From: Christensenellaceae bacterium
GTDB lineage: Bacteria; Bacillota; Clostridia; Christensenellales; DTU072
Reading direction: 5' to 3'
DNA: 32,405 nucleotides
Assembly (NCBI GenBank): GCA_031288735.1
Contig: JAITQU010000040.1
Coordinates: forward strand, 1 to 32,405
Below the pieces are notes generated by a model, which had not been told where the DNA came from, made no database searches, and worked only from the letters and a program-made list of their open reading frames with translations. The position numbers and the translations under genes are program-made. Positions 8,529 through 15,837 of the stretch are shown here, piece by piece (position 1 is the stretch's first letter; the number at the start of each line of letters is the position of its first letter).

Positions 8529-8707
8529 AATTAGCCTCCAATTTTATTTTAGATAACAATACTTCATCATAATAATATAAAGTTTGTATCTATAATTTAA
8601 GTGTTGACATAATCTTAAAAATTATACAATGATAAGGAAACCATTTTCTAACTTGTAGATATGATAACCTAATAGTGTTGAAAGCGTCTAGATTGTTTTT
8701 TAAGTCA
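8529..8707. other. Intergenic leader region of rubrerythrin
   Basis: This AT-rich stretch upstream of rubrerythrin on the minus strand must carry its promoter, but several overlapping AT-rich candidates prevent a firm choice. A minus-strand frame of 62 codons (8590-8778) is judged spurious. Confidence 0.3.
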
Positions 8708-8736
8708 TTTATTAAATACACTAAAAGTGCTATAAT
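8708..8736 (+). promoter_or_regulatory. Extended -10 promoter of a candidate small RNA
   Basis: TGCTATAAT (8728-8736) is a consensus extended -10. The -35 position at 17-bp spacing reads TTTATT and is poor, which extended -10 promoters tolerate. No coding frame follows; instead a series of hairpins does. Confidence 0.35.
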
Positions 8737-8742
8737 GTAAAT

Positions 8743-8940
8743 GATTAAAAACACTGAAGCAATGGATCGTTTTTTCACTGCTTAACCACTTGAATACATT
8801 TAAATTAACAACTGTAATTTTTAGGTGCTTATACATTCCTTAGTTACAATATAACTATTGACATTACTAAGCACCACACGGAATAAACGTTAATGTTTTC
8901 AAACTACAGATATTTAGAAAACATTACCGCTTTAAAAAAT
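8743..8940 (+). ncRNA. Candidate intergenic structured RNA
   Basis: Three hairpins follow the extended -10 site. AAGCA (8757-8761) pairs with TGCTT (8779-8783). GGTGCTT (8824-8830) pairs with AAGCACC (8869-8875) and holds an inner AGTTA/TAACT hairpin (8842-8856). TAATGTTTTC (8891-8900) pairs with GAAAACATTA (8917-8926) as a perfect 10-bp stem, followed by CCGCTTTAAAAAATTT. The third could end transcription. No known RNA family is recognised, and the pairings are by eye only. Confidence 0.35.
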
Positions 8941-9082
8941 TTCACGATATAATCGTTTCAAATGTAAGTCCTTTAAAATATCAACTTAAAAAATTTATTT
9001 TAGATTAGGAGCATTGACAATAATAAGGTAACAAACAGTCGAAACTAAATATTATCGGTCACTGACTACCTATTCTCTCACT

Positions 9083-9121
9083 ATTTACACAAATTAATAC
9101 ACACGCTACATACACACTCCC
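9083..9121 (-). repeat. Solo relic of the IS256-type terminus
   Basis: ATTTACACAAATTAATA (9083-9099) is identical over 17 bases to the reverse complement of the left terminus of the element at 218-591 (bases 227-243). It is followed at 9112-9121 by ACACACTCCC, resembling the outermost bases of the same repeat, with a short insertion between. No partner repeat or transposase was found nearby. Confidence 0.4.
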
Positions 9122-9146
9122 TACTCGCAGCCTTAATGCATTAATA

Positions 9147-9175
9147 TTGACTAAATGTGAAAAACGTGTTACTAT
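9147..9175 (+). promoter_or_regulatory. Sigma-A-type promoter of the surface repeat protein
   Basis: TTGACT (9147-9152), a 17-bp spacer and TACTAT (9170-9175). The leader contains a small hairpin (AAGTTG with CAACTT, near 9195-9215) before the GGAGG ribosome site of the gene at 9260. Confidence 0.6.
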
Positions 9176-9259
9176 ATTTACATAGACTTAAAAGGAAGTT
9201 GAGATTTTGCAACTTGAGTTTTGACTATTTGAAAGGGAAAATCAATTGGAGGTATTCCT

Positions 9260-11551
9260 ATGAACAATGCGGAAACGCTCAGACTTGACAGTTCACACAA
9301 AAATGAATTGTTCAGAAAACGTTTACTTCCATCTCTCTTTTTGTTTCTTGTAGTTTTCCTTACATCGATAGTCTTTAATTACGCCTTTGGTAATAAAAAC
9401 AATAGTAAAGTAGCATATGCCATAGGGAATTCATTTATACTTGCTTCTCGAGTTAATAATTTATCTCATGATCCCGCAACAGTCGCCACTATTACATACG
9501 GAAAAGGTGCAGGCGAGAGTGAAGAGCAACGGATTAGTTATACTGTTGTTGCAGATGTTGGTACAATTCTAAGTGTCATTTGGGCACGATCAAATACTCA
9601 AAATGGCGAATTTGATTTCACGTCATCATCTGCAATTCCTGGCAATAGTATTAGGATTTCCCAGGTATCGCAAAGTGGATATTATCGAGCCAAAGTCACT
9701 TTCAGTGATAACGAAATACTATATTCAACAATAACTATCCGAGCAATCGTAAATCCCCGAGAAATTTCATTTGTTAAATGGGACAATATTTCGTTTACCT
9801 ATGATGGAGAATCACATATACCTAGTGCAGTTGCAACCGACCCATTTATGGGCAATATCCCTATAAGTCTTAGTATATCTGGAGAACAGACTGATGCAAA
9901 TGTAACGGGTGAAAGTTATAAAGCGCAAGTAAATTCGTTAGATACAAATTATATTTTTGCTCAGAGTGTCGCAACAAAAAGTTTTTTAATCAATAAACGA
10001 GAAATGCCAGTTGATTGGTCAGGTAATACATTCACAAATGGTCGACTTGAGTTAGTTTATACGGGTGCTCCTATCAGTCCAAGAATGATAGCACATACAC
10101 TAACAATAGATGGACTTTCTCCAATACCGATTTATGCAAACTCATTCACCGATGTCAATGATGAAATAGCATCACCATCGTATGTTGCGCAGGCGATTAT
10201 TGATCCGTTACTTGCAAGCACTCATGTTCTAAGGAATTATTCTCTCTCAAATGATACACATTTATTTTATATTGTCCCATTAGAAATTGATCTAACATGG
10301 AAAAACATTAACGAAGATGGAAAAGTATCACTAGCTTTTAATGACCAAATCCAGTATCCAACGCCTATTGCATTATTTAATGACATTAATTATGCAACTG
10401 TTTCTAGTGACGGTGCGTATGGTGGTAAAGATGCTGGCACACATACTGCAAAAGCAGTTCCTTCAAGCATCAATTTCAAGTTTGCCGATGCCTACGATGC
10501 AATCGAATTAAACACAATTCAATATGATATTCTTCCAATAGTAGCACCACTGCAGTGGTTTTTTATGACTGGGGATGAACAGGCCACTGTGAATATTGAT
10601 GATAATCATCAATTTCCATATCAATTTACATATAATGGTGGAGAGCAGCTTAATCGGATTGGTGCAGGACTAATTGATCTAAACGGCGAAACTATTATGA
10701 TTAGTGTACAAGTCAGCACTGGTGATCGATTCTCAAATGCTGGTGTTTATGGGCTTATCCCATATGTTCAAATGTCACAGACAAGAAATTACAAAGTCGA
10801 AGCTAACAATCCTATAATCTATGCGGAAATATTAAAAGCGACAGCAGAAATAACACTTGATCAATATCATATAGAGCATGTTTACACAGGTGATGCATAT
10901 AGTATTGCTACAAGGACCACAGGGAGTGCTCCTGTCAAATTTCGACGAAACGGTACAGTTGTAGACAACAGGTTTAGAGATCCAGACATTTATATTCTCG
11001 AGGTTTTCTCTGAGGAAAATGTTAACTATCTTGCTGTTGCACCTATGACACTAACACTTATCATAAATACTATCGCAGTGAATTCAGTATCTGGGGAAAT
11101 AGACGCATCGATTGAATGGGCTTCTGGGATTAATCCGAACACTGTTTTAAAAATTAATGAAGTTACTGTTGATAGCATGACTGGATATTCAAACCTATTA
11201 ATTCGCAATATTGATGCTATATATGAGGCAACCTTGACAACTCCAGATAATGAAATTGTAAAAGTTGAATCACCTACTAAATTAACAGTAAAATTAAGTG
11301 ATAAGTTTTCTGAGTTAAAGCAGGTTAGAGTTTTGACACTCTACAACGGTTCATATGTAGAACAAACGCTTGAAAATAAAGATGGATATATAACAGTCCA
11401 ACTCTACGAAAATGGCGTATATGCAATTACTTCGATAAATGATACAATGTTCGTATATTGGTGGATTATTGTTTTAGCATTAGTAGTTGCATTGGCAATT
11501 GCACTGTTAATAGTTTGGAAAGTGCGACGCAATAAGTATTATGATCTATAA
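9260..11551 (+). CDS. Large membrane-anchored extracellular repeat protein (MBG/YDG-like)
   Basis: A 763-residue cell-surface protein of unknown specific function. It has an N-terminal hydrophobic signal segment (about 23-44, possible cleavage after AYA near residue 55), a long Thr/Ser/Asn-rich extracellular part, and a C-terminal membrane helix (about 730-752) followed by the positive stop sequence KVRRNKYYDL, so the bulk lies outside. The extracellular part repeats a weak unit with FTYDGE, LVYTGA, FTYNGG and HVYTGD about 100-130 residues apart. This is typical of MBG/YDG-type beta domains of bacterial adhesins and surface proteins. There is no LPXTG sorting signal. The start has GGAGG at good spacing. 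The gene appears to be alone in its transcript. Adhesion or a structural role at the envelope is inference. Confidence 0.72.
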   Translation: MNNAETLRLDSSHKNELFRKRLLPSLFLFLVVFLTSIVFNYAFGNKNNSKVAYAIGNSFILASRVNNLSHDPATVATITYGKGAGESEEQRISYTVVADVGTILSVIWARSNTQNGEFDFTSSSAIPGNSIRISQVSQSGYYRAKVTFSDNEILYSTITIRAIVNPREISFVKWDNISFTYDGESHIPSAVATDPFMGNIPISLSISGEQTDANVTGESYKAQVNSLDTNYIFAQSVATKSFLINKREMPVDWSGNTFTNGRLELVYTGAPISPRMIAHTLTIDGLSPIPIYANSFTDVNDEIASPSYVAQAIIDPLLASTHVLRNYSLSNDTHLFYIVPLEIDLTWKNINEDGKVSLAFNDQIQYPTPIALFNDINYATVSSDGAYGGKDAGTHTAKAVPSSINFKFADAYDAIELNTIQYDILPIVAPLQWFFMTGDEQATVNIDDNHQFPYQFTYNGGEQLNRIGAGLIDLNGETIMISVQVSTGDRFSNAGVYGLIPYVQMSQTRNYKVEANNPIIYAEILKATAEITLDQYHIEHVYTGDAYSIATRTTGSAPVKFRRNGTVVDNRFRDPDIYILEVFSEENVNYLAVAPMTLTLIINTIAVNSVSGEIDASIEWASGINPNTVLKINEVTVDSMTGYSNLLIRNIDAIYEATLTTPDNEIVKVESPTKLTVKLSDKFSELKQVRVLTLYNGSYVEQTLENKDGYITVQLYENGVYAITSINDTMFVYWWIIVLALVVALAIALLIVWKVRRNKYYDL

Positions 11552-11617
11552 ATCATGATTAAAAGCTTTTAGTACCTTACTTAGTCTCAATTAGCTTAAA
11601 AAAAAGAATTCAAAGCT

Positions 11618-11655
11618 TGATAAATTTCTTTCAAAGCAAATTATCAGTTTCTTTC
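11618..11655 (+). terminator. Weak terminator candidate after the surface protein
   Basis: TGATAAATTT (11618-11627) pairs with AAATTATCA (11638-11646) with one bulged base, and is followed by GTTTCTTTCTT. The stem is AT-only and weak. Confidence 0.3.
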
Positions 11656-11684
11656 TTGTGCTCTCTATGTTAGTATGTTTTAGG

Positions 11685-11700
11685 TAGATAACGTTTTCAA
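11685..11700 (+). promoter_or_regulatory. cre-like (CcpA/LacI-family) operator upstream of beta-galactosidase
   Basis: TAGATAACGTTTTCAA agrees at 14 of 16 positions with the Gram-positive catabolite-response consensus WTGNAARCGNWWWCAW. It lies about 115 bp before the beta-galactosidase start, as expected for carbon-source control by CcpA or another LacI-family repressor. This is inferred from the motif alone. Confidence 0.35.
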
Positions 11701-11815
11701 TTCTTTTATTTCAACTTAAATGATTTTCAAAAATTTGTTGTTTTGAATATGTTAATAGAAAATATATTTATTTAGATTAAAGCATTTGAAAATTTATTCT
11801 ATAGTAGGTGTGAGT

Positions 11816-13540
11816 ATGCTAAGAACAGATGGTGACAATTTTATACTTAATGATCGTAAGTTTAACATTTACTCAGGTGCGATACACTATTTTCGCACAA
11901 TTCCACAATATTGGCGAGATCGTCTGAGCAAACTCAAGGCCTGCGGACTCAACACAGTTGAGACATACGTATGCTGGAATTTGCACGAACCGCAAAAAGG
12001 CAAATTCAATTTTGAAGGAATGCTGGACTTAGTCGAGTTCATTAAAACTGCACAAGAATTGGATTTGTTTGTAATTGTGCGACCTGGACCATATATATGT
12101 GCAGAGTGGGATTTTGGTGGACTACCAGCGTGGCTTTTAGCAACTAATGATTTAAATATAAGATGCTTTGACGAGCGTTATCTTAAACATGTTAAGGACT
12201 ATTTTTCTGTTCTTCTCCCACTACTAATACCATTTCAAATTTCAAATGGCGGCAATATAATAGCTATGCAAATTGAGAATGAGTATGGCTCTTATGGCAA
12301 TGATAAAACATATCTAGCATATTTAAAGAATTTGATAATTGAATTGGGCATTGACATACTTTTATTCACTTCGGATGGCCCAGATTTTGATATGCTATCG
12401 GGTGGAACATTGCCAGACACATTAAAAACTGCTAATTTTGGTTCTAACCCTACAGCTCAATTTAAGAAACTCAGAACGTTTCAGGAAACTGGACCATTGA
12501 TGTGTATGGAGTATTGGCTCGGTTGGTTTGACCATTGGGGCGATAAGATACATCATTTTAGACCTTATAAGCTTATAACTGGTGACATCAAAGATATGTT
12601 ATCTAACAACTGGAATTTCAATCTCTATATGTTTTCTGGTGGAACAAATTTTGGGTTTATGAGCGGTGCAAATTTAAACAAAAAATACGCTCCCACAACA
12701 ACAAGCTATGACTACGATGCGTTATTAACCGAATATGGCGGATACACAAAAAAATATCACGCTATTCGCAACCTGCTTTTTGAGCATCAAAATATTAAGA
12801 CAATGCCATTACCTGACGCACCTATCCTACAGCATGTTGGAACTGTAAAATTAACAGAATCTACATCACTTATTGAAAACATATCTAATATAGGTAGCCA
12901 ACATTCGTCTTTAAATGTTGAATACATGGAGAAGTTTGGACAAAATCATGGAATAATTTATTATGAGCATACAATAACTGGTGAATATCCTAACAGTAAA
13001 TTAACAATAGATGGTTTACACGATCGTGCGTATGTAAGTGTAAATAAAATCTTCAAAGGGATTTCATATCGCAACGAAAATACGGCTATTGATGTAGGTC
13101 CACTGAAAACTGGAGACATTGTTAGTGTTTTTGTTGAAGCTATGGGACGCATCAATTACGGTCCAGAGTCGTTTGATGCAAAGGGTGGAAAGCGAATTCG
13201 TTTAAATAATCAAATCCTGTATATGTTTAAGGTTTACACACTGCCACTTGATAATATTACAAAAGTTGATTATTCACTCTCTGATCAAACTTTTCCCAAA
13301 TTTATGCGTGGGAGTTTTTGCACAGAAAGAAAAGATGATTGCTTTGTTTGGTTAAGACATTTTACAAAAGGCTATGTATGGATTAATGGTTTTAATTTAG
13401 GCAGGTACTGGAAAATTGGGCCACAAAAGTCGCTATACCTTCCTGGACCACTTTTAAAAGAGAAAAACGAGATAGTTGTATTAGAATTAGAACATTGCAA
13501 AAACCAAGAAATAATGATTACTAACAAACACAAATTGTAG
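11816..13540 (+). CDS. Glycoside hydrolase family 35 beta-galactosidase
   Basis: Releases terminal beta-linked galactose. The 574-residue protein has the GH35 (beta/alpha)8 barrel first (about 1-320). The N-terminal landmarks are GAIHYFRTIP, CGLNTVETYVCWNLHEP and RPGPYICAEWDFGGLP. The predicted acid/base is E156 in IENEYG and the nucleophile is E232 in CMEYWLGWFDHWG. C-terminal jelly-roll regions follow, with GYVWINGFNLGRYW near the end. There is no signal peptide, so it acts on imported galactosides or oligosaccharides. The open frame extends to a TTG at 11786, but the ATG at 11816 has an AGGTG ribosome site and begins just before the conserved domain, so it is preferred. No transporter lies next to it. 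A cre-like box upstream suggests carbon control. Confidence 0.93.
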   Translation: MLRTDGDNFILNDRKFNIYSGAIHYFRTIPQYWRDRLSKLKACGLNTVETYVCWNLHEPQKGKFNFEGMLDLVEFIKTAQELDLFVIVRPGPYICAEWDFGGLPAWLLATNDLNIRCFDERYLKHVKDYFSVLLPLLIPFQISNGGNIIAMQIENEYGSYGNDKTYLAYLKNLIIELGIDILLFTSDGPDFDMLSGGTLPDTLKTANFGSNPTAQFKKLRTFQETGPLMCMEYWLGWFDHWGDKIHHFRPYKLITGDIKDMLSNNWNFNLYMFSGGTNFGFMSGANLNKKYAPTTTSYDYDALLTEYGGYTKKYHAIRNLLFEHQNIKTMPLPDAPILQHVGTVKLTESTSLIENISNIGSQHSSLNVEYMEKFGQNHGIIYYEHTITGEYPNSKLTIDGLHDRAYVSVNKIFKGISYRNENTAIDVGPLKTGDIVSVFVEAMGRINYGPESFDAKGGKRIRLNNQILYMFKVYTLPLDNITKVDYSLSDQTFPKFMRGSFCTERKDDCFVWLRHFTKGYVWINGFNLGRYWKIGPQKSLYLPGPLLKEKNEIVVLELEHCKNQEIMITNKHKL

Positions 13541-13807
13541 ATTAATTATAGAACCTTGCAATATTCATCTTTTAAAAATATACTAAAAATAGCAAATTAT
13601 AGTATCGATCAACTGTTTTATGTTTTAAACATGATAACTTTTTCCACATTGGATCGTCTAATGTTGTGCATTCTTAGCTAAAACAATTCCTATGAGATAT
13701 ACGAGGGAAAATATGTTCTCTGGTGGTTTGGAAATTTTTAGTTAATGAGACAATTCATTTTACATTCTACACGCTTGTGTCGCTTGCATAATTAATATCT
13801 TTTTCAC
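13541..13807. other. Gene-free stretch before the housekeeping operon
   Basis: AT-rich, with no coding frame or clear terminator seen. The operon promoter begins at 13808. Confidence 0.4.
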
Positions 13808-13836
13808 TTGAGAAAAAAGGCTCATTGATATATAAT
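13808..13836 (+). promoter_or_regulatory. Promoter of the M16 peptidase-dut-ftsK-rimO-cinA-recA operon
   Basis: TTGAGA (13808-13813), a 17-bp spacer and the perfect -10 TATAAT (13831-13836). Transcription should start near 13843. About a dozen bases further lies the palindrome TATATACTGTATATA (13855-13869), placed where a repressor could block elongation or initiation. Confidence 0.65.
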
Positions 13837-13854
13837 AATTAGGTAGTCGGAATA

Positions 13855-13869
13855 TATATACTGTATATA
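13855..13869. repeat. Palindrome just after the operon transcription start
   Basis: TATATA-CTG-TATATA is a perfect 6+6 inverted repeat with a 3-base centre. Its position just downstream of the predicted start suits an operator, but the bases are low-complexity and it does not match a clostridial LexA box (GAAC-N4-GTTC). Confidence 0.3.
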
Positions 13870-13918
13870 AACACGATGAAAAGTGGACATTTTTGATACT
13901 AACAATAGGATGGGCAAT

Positions 13919-15217
13919 GTGAAAAAATATATTAAATTTCCAAATGGACTAAGAGTAGTTGTAAACACAATGAAACATACACAAAGTGTAACTGTCGGTG
14001 TATTTATTGGCATTGGTAGTGCGTATGAAACTGAAAAGGAGCATGGGTTATCACATTTCATAGAACACATGTGCTTTAGGGGCACAAAAACCAGAACTGG
14101 TAAAGAAATAGCGGAAGAAATTGAGTCAATAGGAGCACAAATAAATGCATTTACATCCAAAGAGATGACCGCATATTATACAACTGCGCAATGCGTGCAT
14201 CTAGATGTTTGCTTGGAAATACTATCTGACATATTCTTTAATCCAAGTTTCACAGACGAGAATATTGAAAAAGAAAAAAAAGTAGTAATTGAGGAAATTA
14301 ACTCTAGTGAAGATACTCCACAGGATCTTTGCCACGATCTCTTAGGAGAATCTTTTTTTGGACATACTGGTATAGGCAGGACAATTCTTGGTACAAAAGC
14401 AAACGTTTCATCTTTTACACGTAGTGACATTGTAAGTTATATGGATAGATACTATATTCCTGAAAATACAGTTATATCCATTGCTGGAAACGTGGATTGT
14501 AGCGAGGTTGAAAAACTTTCGGAGAAATATTTTGCTTCACAATTCACTATTAGAGAAAGCAAGGTTGAAAAATATTGCATTCCACCAATAAAAGAGAGTC
14601 GACTTCTTTCAGCAATCAAGCCGTTAGAGCAATCTAATATAGCATTTGGTTTTCAGTCTGACGCATATCGATCTAAAAGACGTATTCCGATTGCAATTTT
14701 ATCCGAAGTACTTGGTGTTGGAATGTCTTCTAGATTATTTCAATCTGTAAGAGAGGAATTAGGGCTAGTTTATGACATTTATTCGATGTCACTAGAATAC
14801 GATAATGATGGTGTTTTTATTATTGCATTAGCTACGAGCGCAGATAGTGCTGTTGAGGCTACAAATGCGATAAGAAACGTAATTGAAGAATTGAAAAGAG
14901 ATGGTATAACTGAAAAGGAATTGATACGAGGCAGGGAGCAATTTAAAACAGGATTGATTTTTGGTTATGAAAGTTCAAAAACAATTATGAAAGTAGCTGG
15001 AATTAAAGAGATAATATATAGTAAAAAATTCAATTTTAAAGACGAATTGAAACTTATTAGTAATGTCACAATAGATGAGGTCAATGAGTCAATTGCGCAT
15101 TTGTTTGATTTTGACAAGGTGGCCGCAGCGTACGTTGGCCCTAAGCTAGACGAGGATGTCGATTTATTAAAGATTTTCAAAACTGGTCAAAAAGAGGAAA
15201 GCAACATAAATGTCTGA
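13919..15217 (+). CDS. M16-family zinc metallopeptidase (processing-peptidase-like)
   Basis: A pitrilysin/insulinase-type zinc endopeptidase, likely cytoplasmic, which in this family degrades or processes peptides inside a clam-shell chamber. With the GTG at 13919 as start it has 432 residues. The inverted zinc motif HFIEH is at 46-50 and the third metal ligand is the glutamate near 126 (VVIEEI), 76 residues on, as expected. The C-terminal M16 half carries a weak repeat of the fold with SSRLFQSVREELGLVYDIYS. The frame is open to a GTG at 13883, and an ATG at 13910 is possible. 13919 is preferred because AGGA lies eight bases upstream and homologues begin only a few residues before PNGLRVV. 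It is first in the operon and overlaps the next gene by 8 bases. Confidence 0.9.
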   Translation: MKKYIKFPNGLRVVVNTMKHTQSVTVGVFIGIGSAYETEKEHGLSHFIEHMCFRGTKTRTGKEIAEEIESIGAQINAFTSKEMTAYYTTAQCVHLDVCLEILSDIFFNPSFTDENIEKEKKVVIEEINSSEDTPQDLCHDLLGESFFGHTGIGRTILGTKANVSSFTRSDIVSYMDRYYIPENTVISIAGNVDCSEVEKLSEKYFASQFTIRESKVEKYCIPPIKESRLLSAIKPLEQSNIAFGFQSDAYRSKRRIPIAILSEVLGVGMSSRLFQSVREELGLVYDIYSMSLEYDNDGVFIIALATSADSAVEATNAIRNVIEELKRDGITEKELIRGREQFKTGLIFGYESSKTIMKVAGIKEIIYSKKFNFKDELKLISNVTIDEVNESIAHLFDFDKVAAAYVGPKLDEDVDLLKIFKTGQKEESNINV

Positions 15218-15617
15218 AATACACGATAAGTTTGATGTGATTTTTGAATTGCAAAAAAGATTCGATAATGAAATTGTTGAAAAGCGAGGATTAGAAGGAA
15301 TAACTCCTGATGAATGGATACAAAAAGAAGTTCTTGCTATGCTTTCCGAACTTTCAGAATTATTAGATGAGGTAAACTTTAAGTGGTGGAAGAACAAAAA
15401 AGAAATCAATTATGATAATGTTAAAGAGGAATTGATAGACATTTTGCATTTTTTCGTTAGCTCATGTATTAAAGTAGGTATGACTTCAAAAGAAACTTAT
15501 CTGCGCTATATTGAAAAAAATAAAGAAAATTTTAAAAGACAGTATGGTGAGTCAAAAAAGTTAGGTTATGAACTATCTGAAATGCTTTCTAATGATAATG
15601 AAAAAAAGAAGACTTAG
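15210..15617 (+). CDS. Dimeric dUTPase / MazG-like nucleotide pyrophosphatase
   Basis: Predicted to hydrolyse dUTP (or a related nucleoside triphosphate) to the monophosphate and pyrophosphate, keeping uracil out of DNA. The 135-residue all-alpha protein has the metal-binding pattern of the dimeric dUTPase/MazG superfamily: ELSELLDE followed by EELIDILHF about 30 residues later, with an FKWWK segment between, as in the dUTPase_2 family. The ATG overlaps the end of the M16 peptidase gene, implying translational coupling. Exact substrate specificity cannot be settled by eye. Confidence 0.82.
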   Translation: MSEIHDKFDVIFELQKRFDNEIVEKRGLEGITPDEWIQKEVLAMLSELSELLDEVNFKWWKNKKEINYDNVKEELIDILHFFVSSCIKVGMTSKETYLRYIEKNKENFKRQYGESKKLGYELSEMLSNDNEKKKT

Positions 15618-15637
15618 ATAGATAAGTAAGAAAAAAA

Positions 15638-15684
15638 CTTAAACGTAAAAAACAAATTACAAGAAAAGTTTAAACGCAAAAAAC
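15638..15684 (+). repeat. Direct repeat in the dut-ftsK gap
   Basis: The unit TTAAACGYAAAAAAC occurs twice about 30 bp apart (near 15639-15653 and 15670-15684) in the 220-bp A-rich gap. It may be a leftover of local duplication. No promoter or terminator is convincing here, though an internal promoter for ftsK is possible. Confidence 0.3.
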
Positions 15685-15837
15685 TAATATATATGCAAAT
15701 TGTGTAAAAGATGAAGCTCTAATTTGAATAATATAGAGAAAAACAATATACAATTAATAATATGTCAAGAGGACACAACACGAGAATTAGGAATGGAAAA
15801 ACGAGTTAGCAACAACTTCAACGCAAACGGAGAAAAA

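Noticed and set aside
8529-8620. PerR-type operator before rubrerythrin
   Set aside because: The AT-rich stretch matches the palindromic consensus poorly.
8590-8778. 62-codon minus-strand frame with a hydrophobic N-terminus
   Set aside because: GTG start without ribosome site, no recognisable family, and it overlaps the hairpin-bearing intergenic region.
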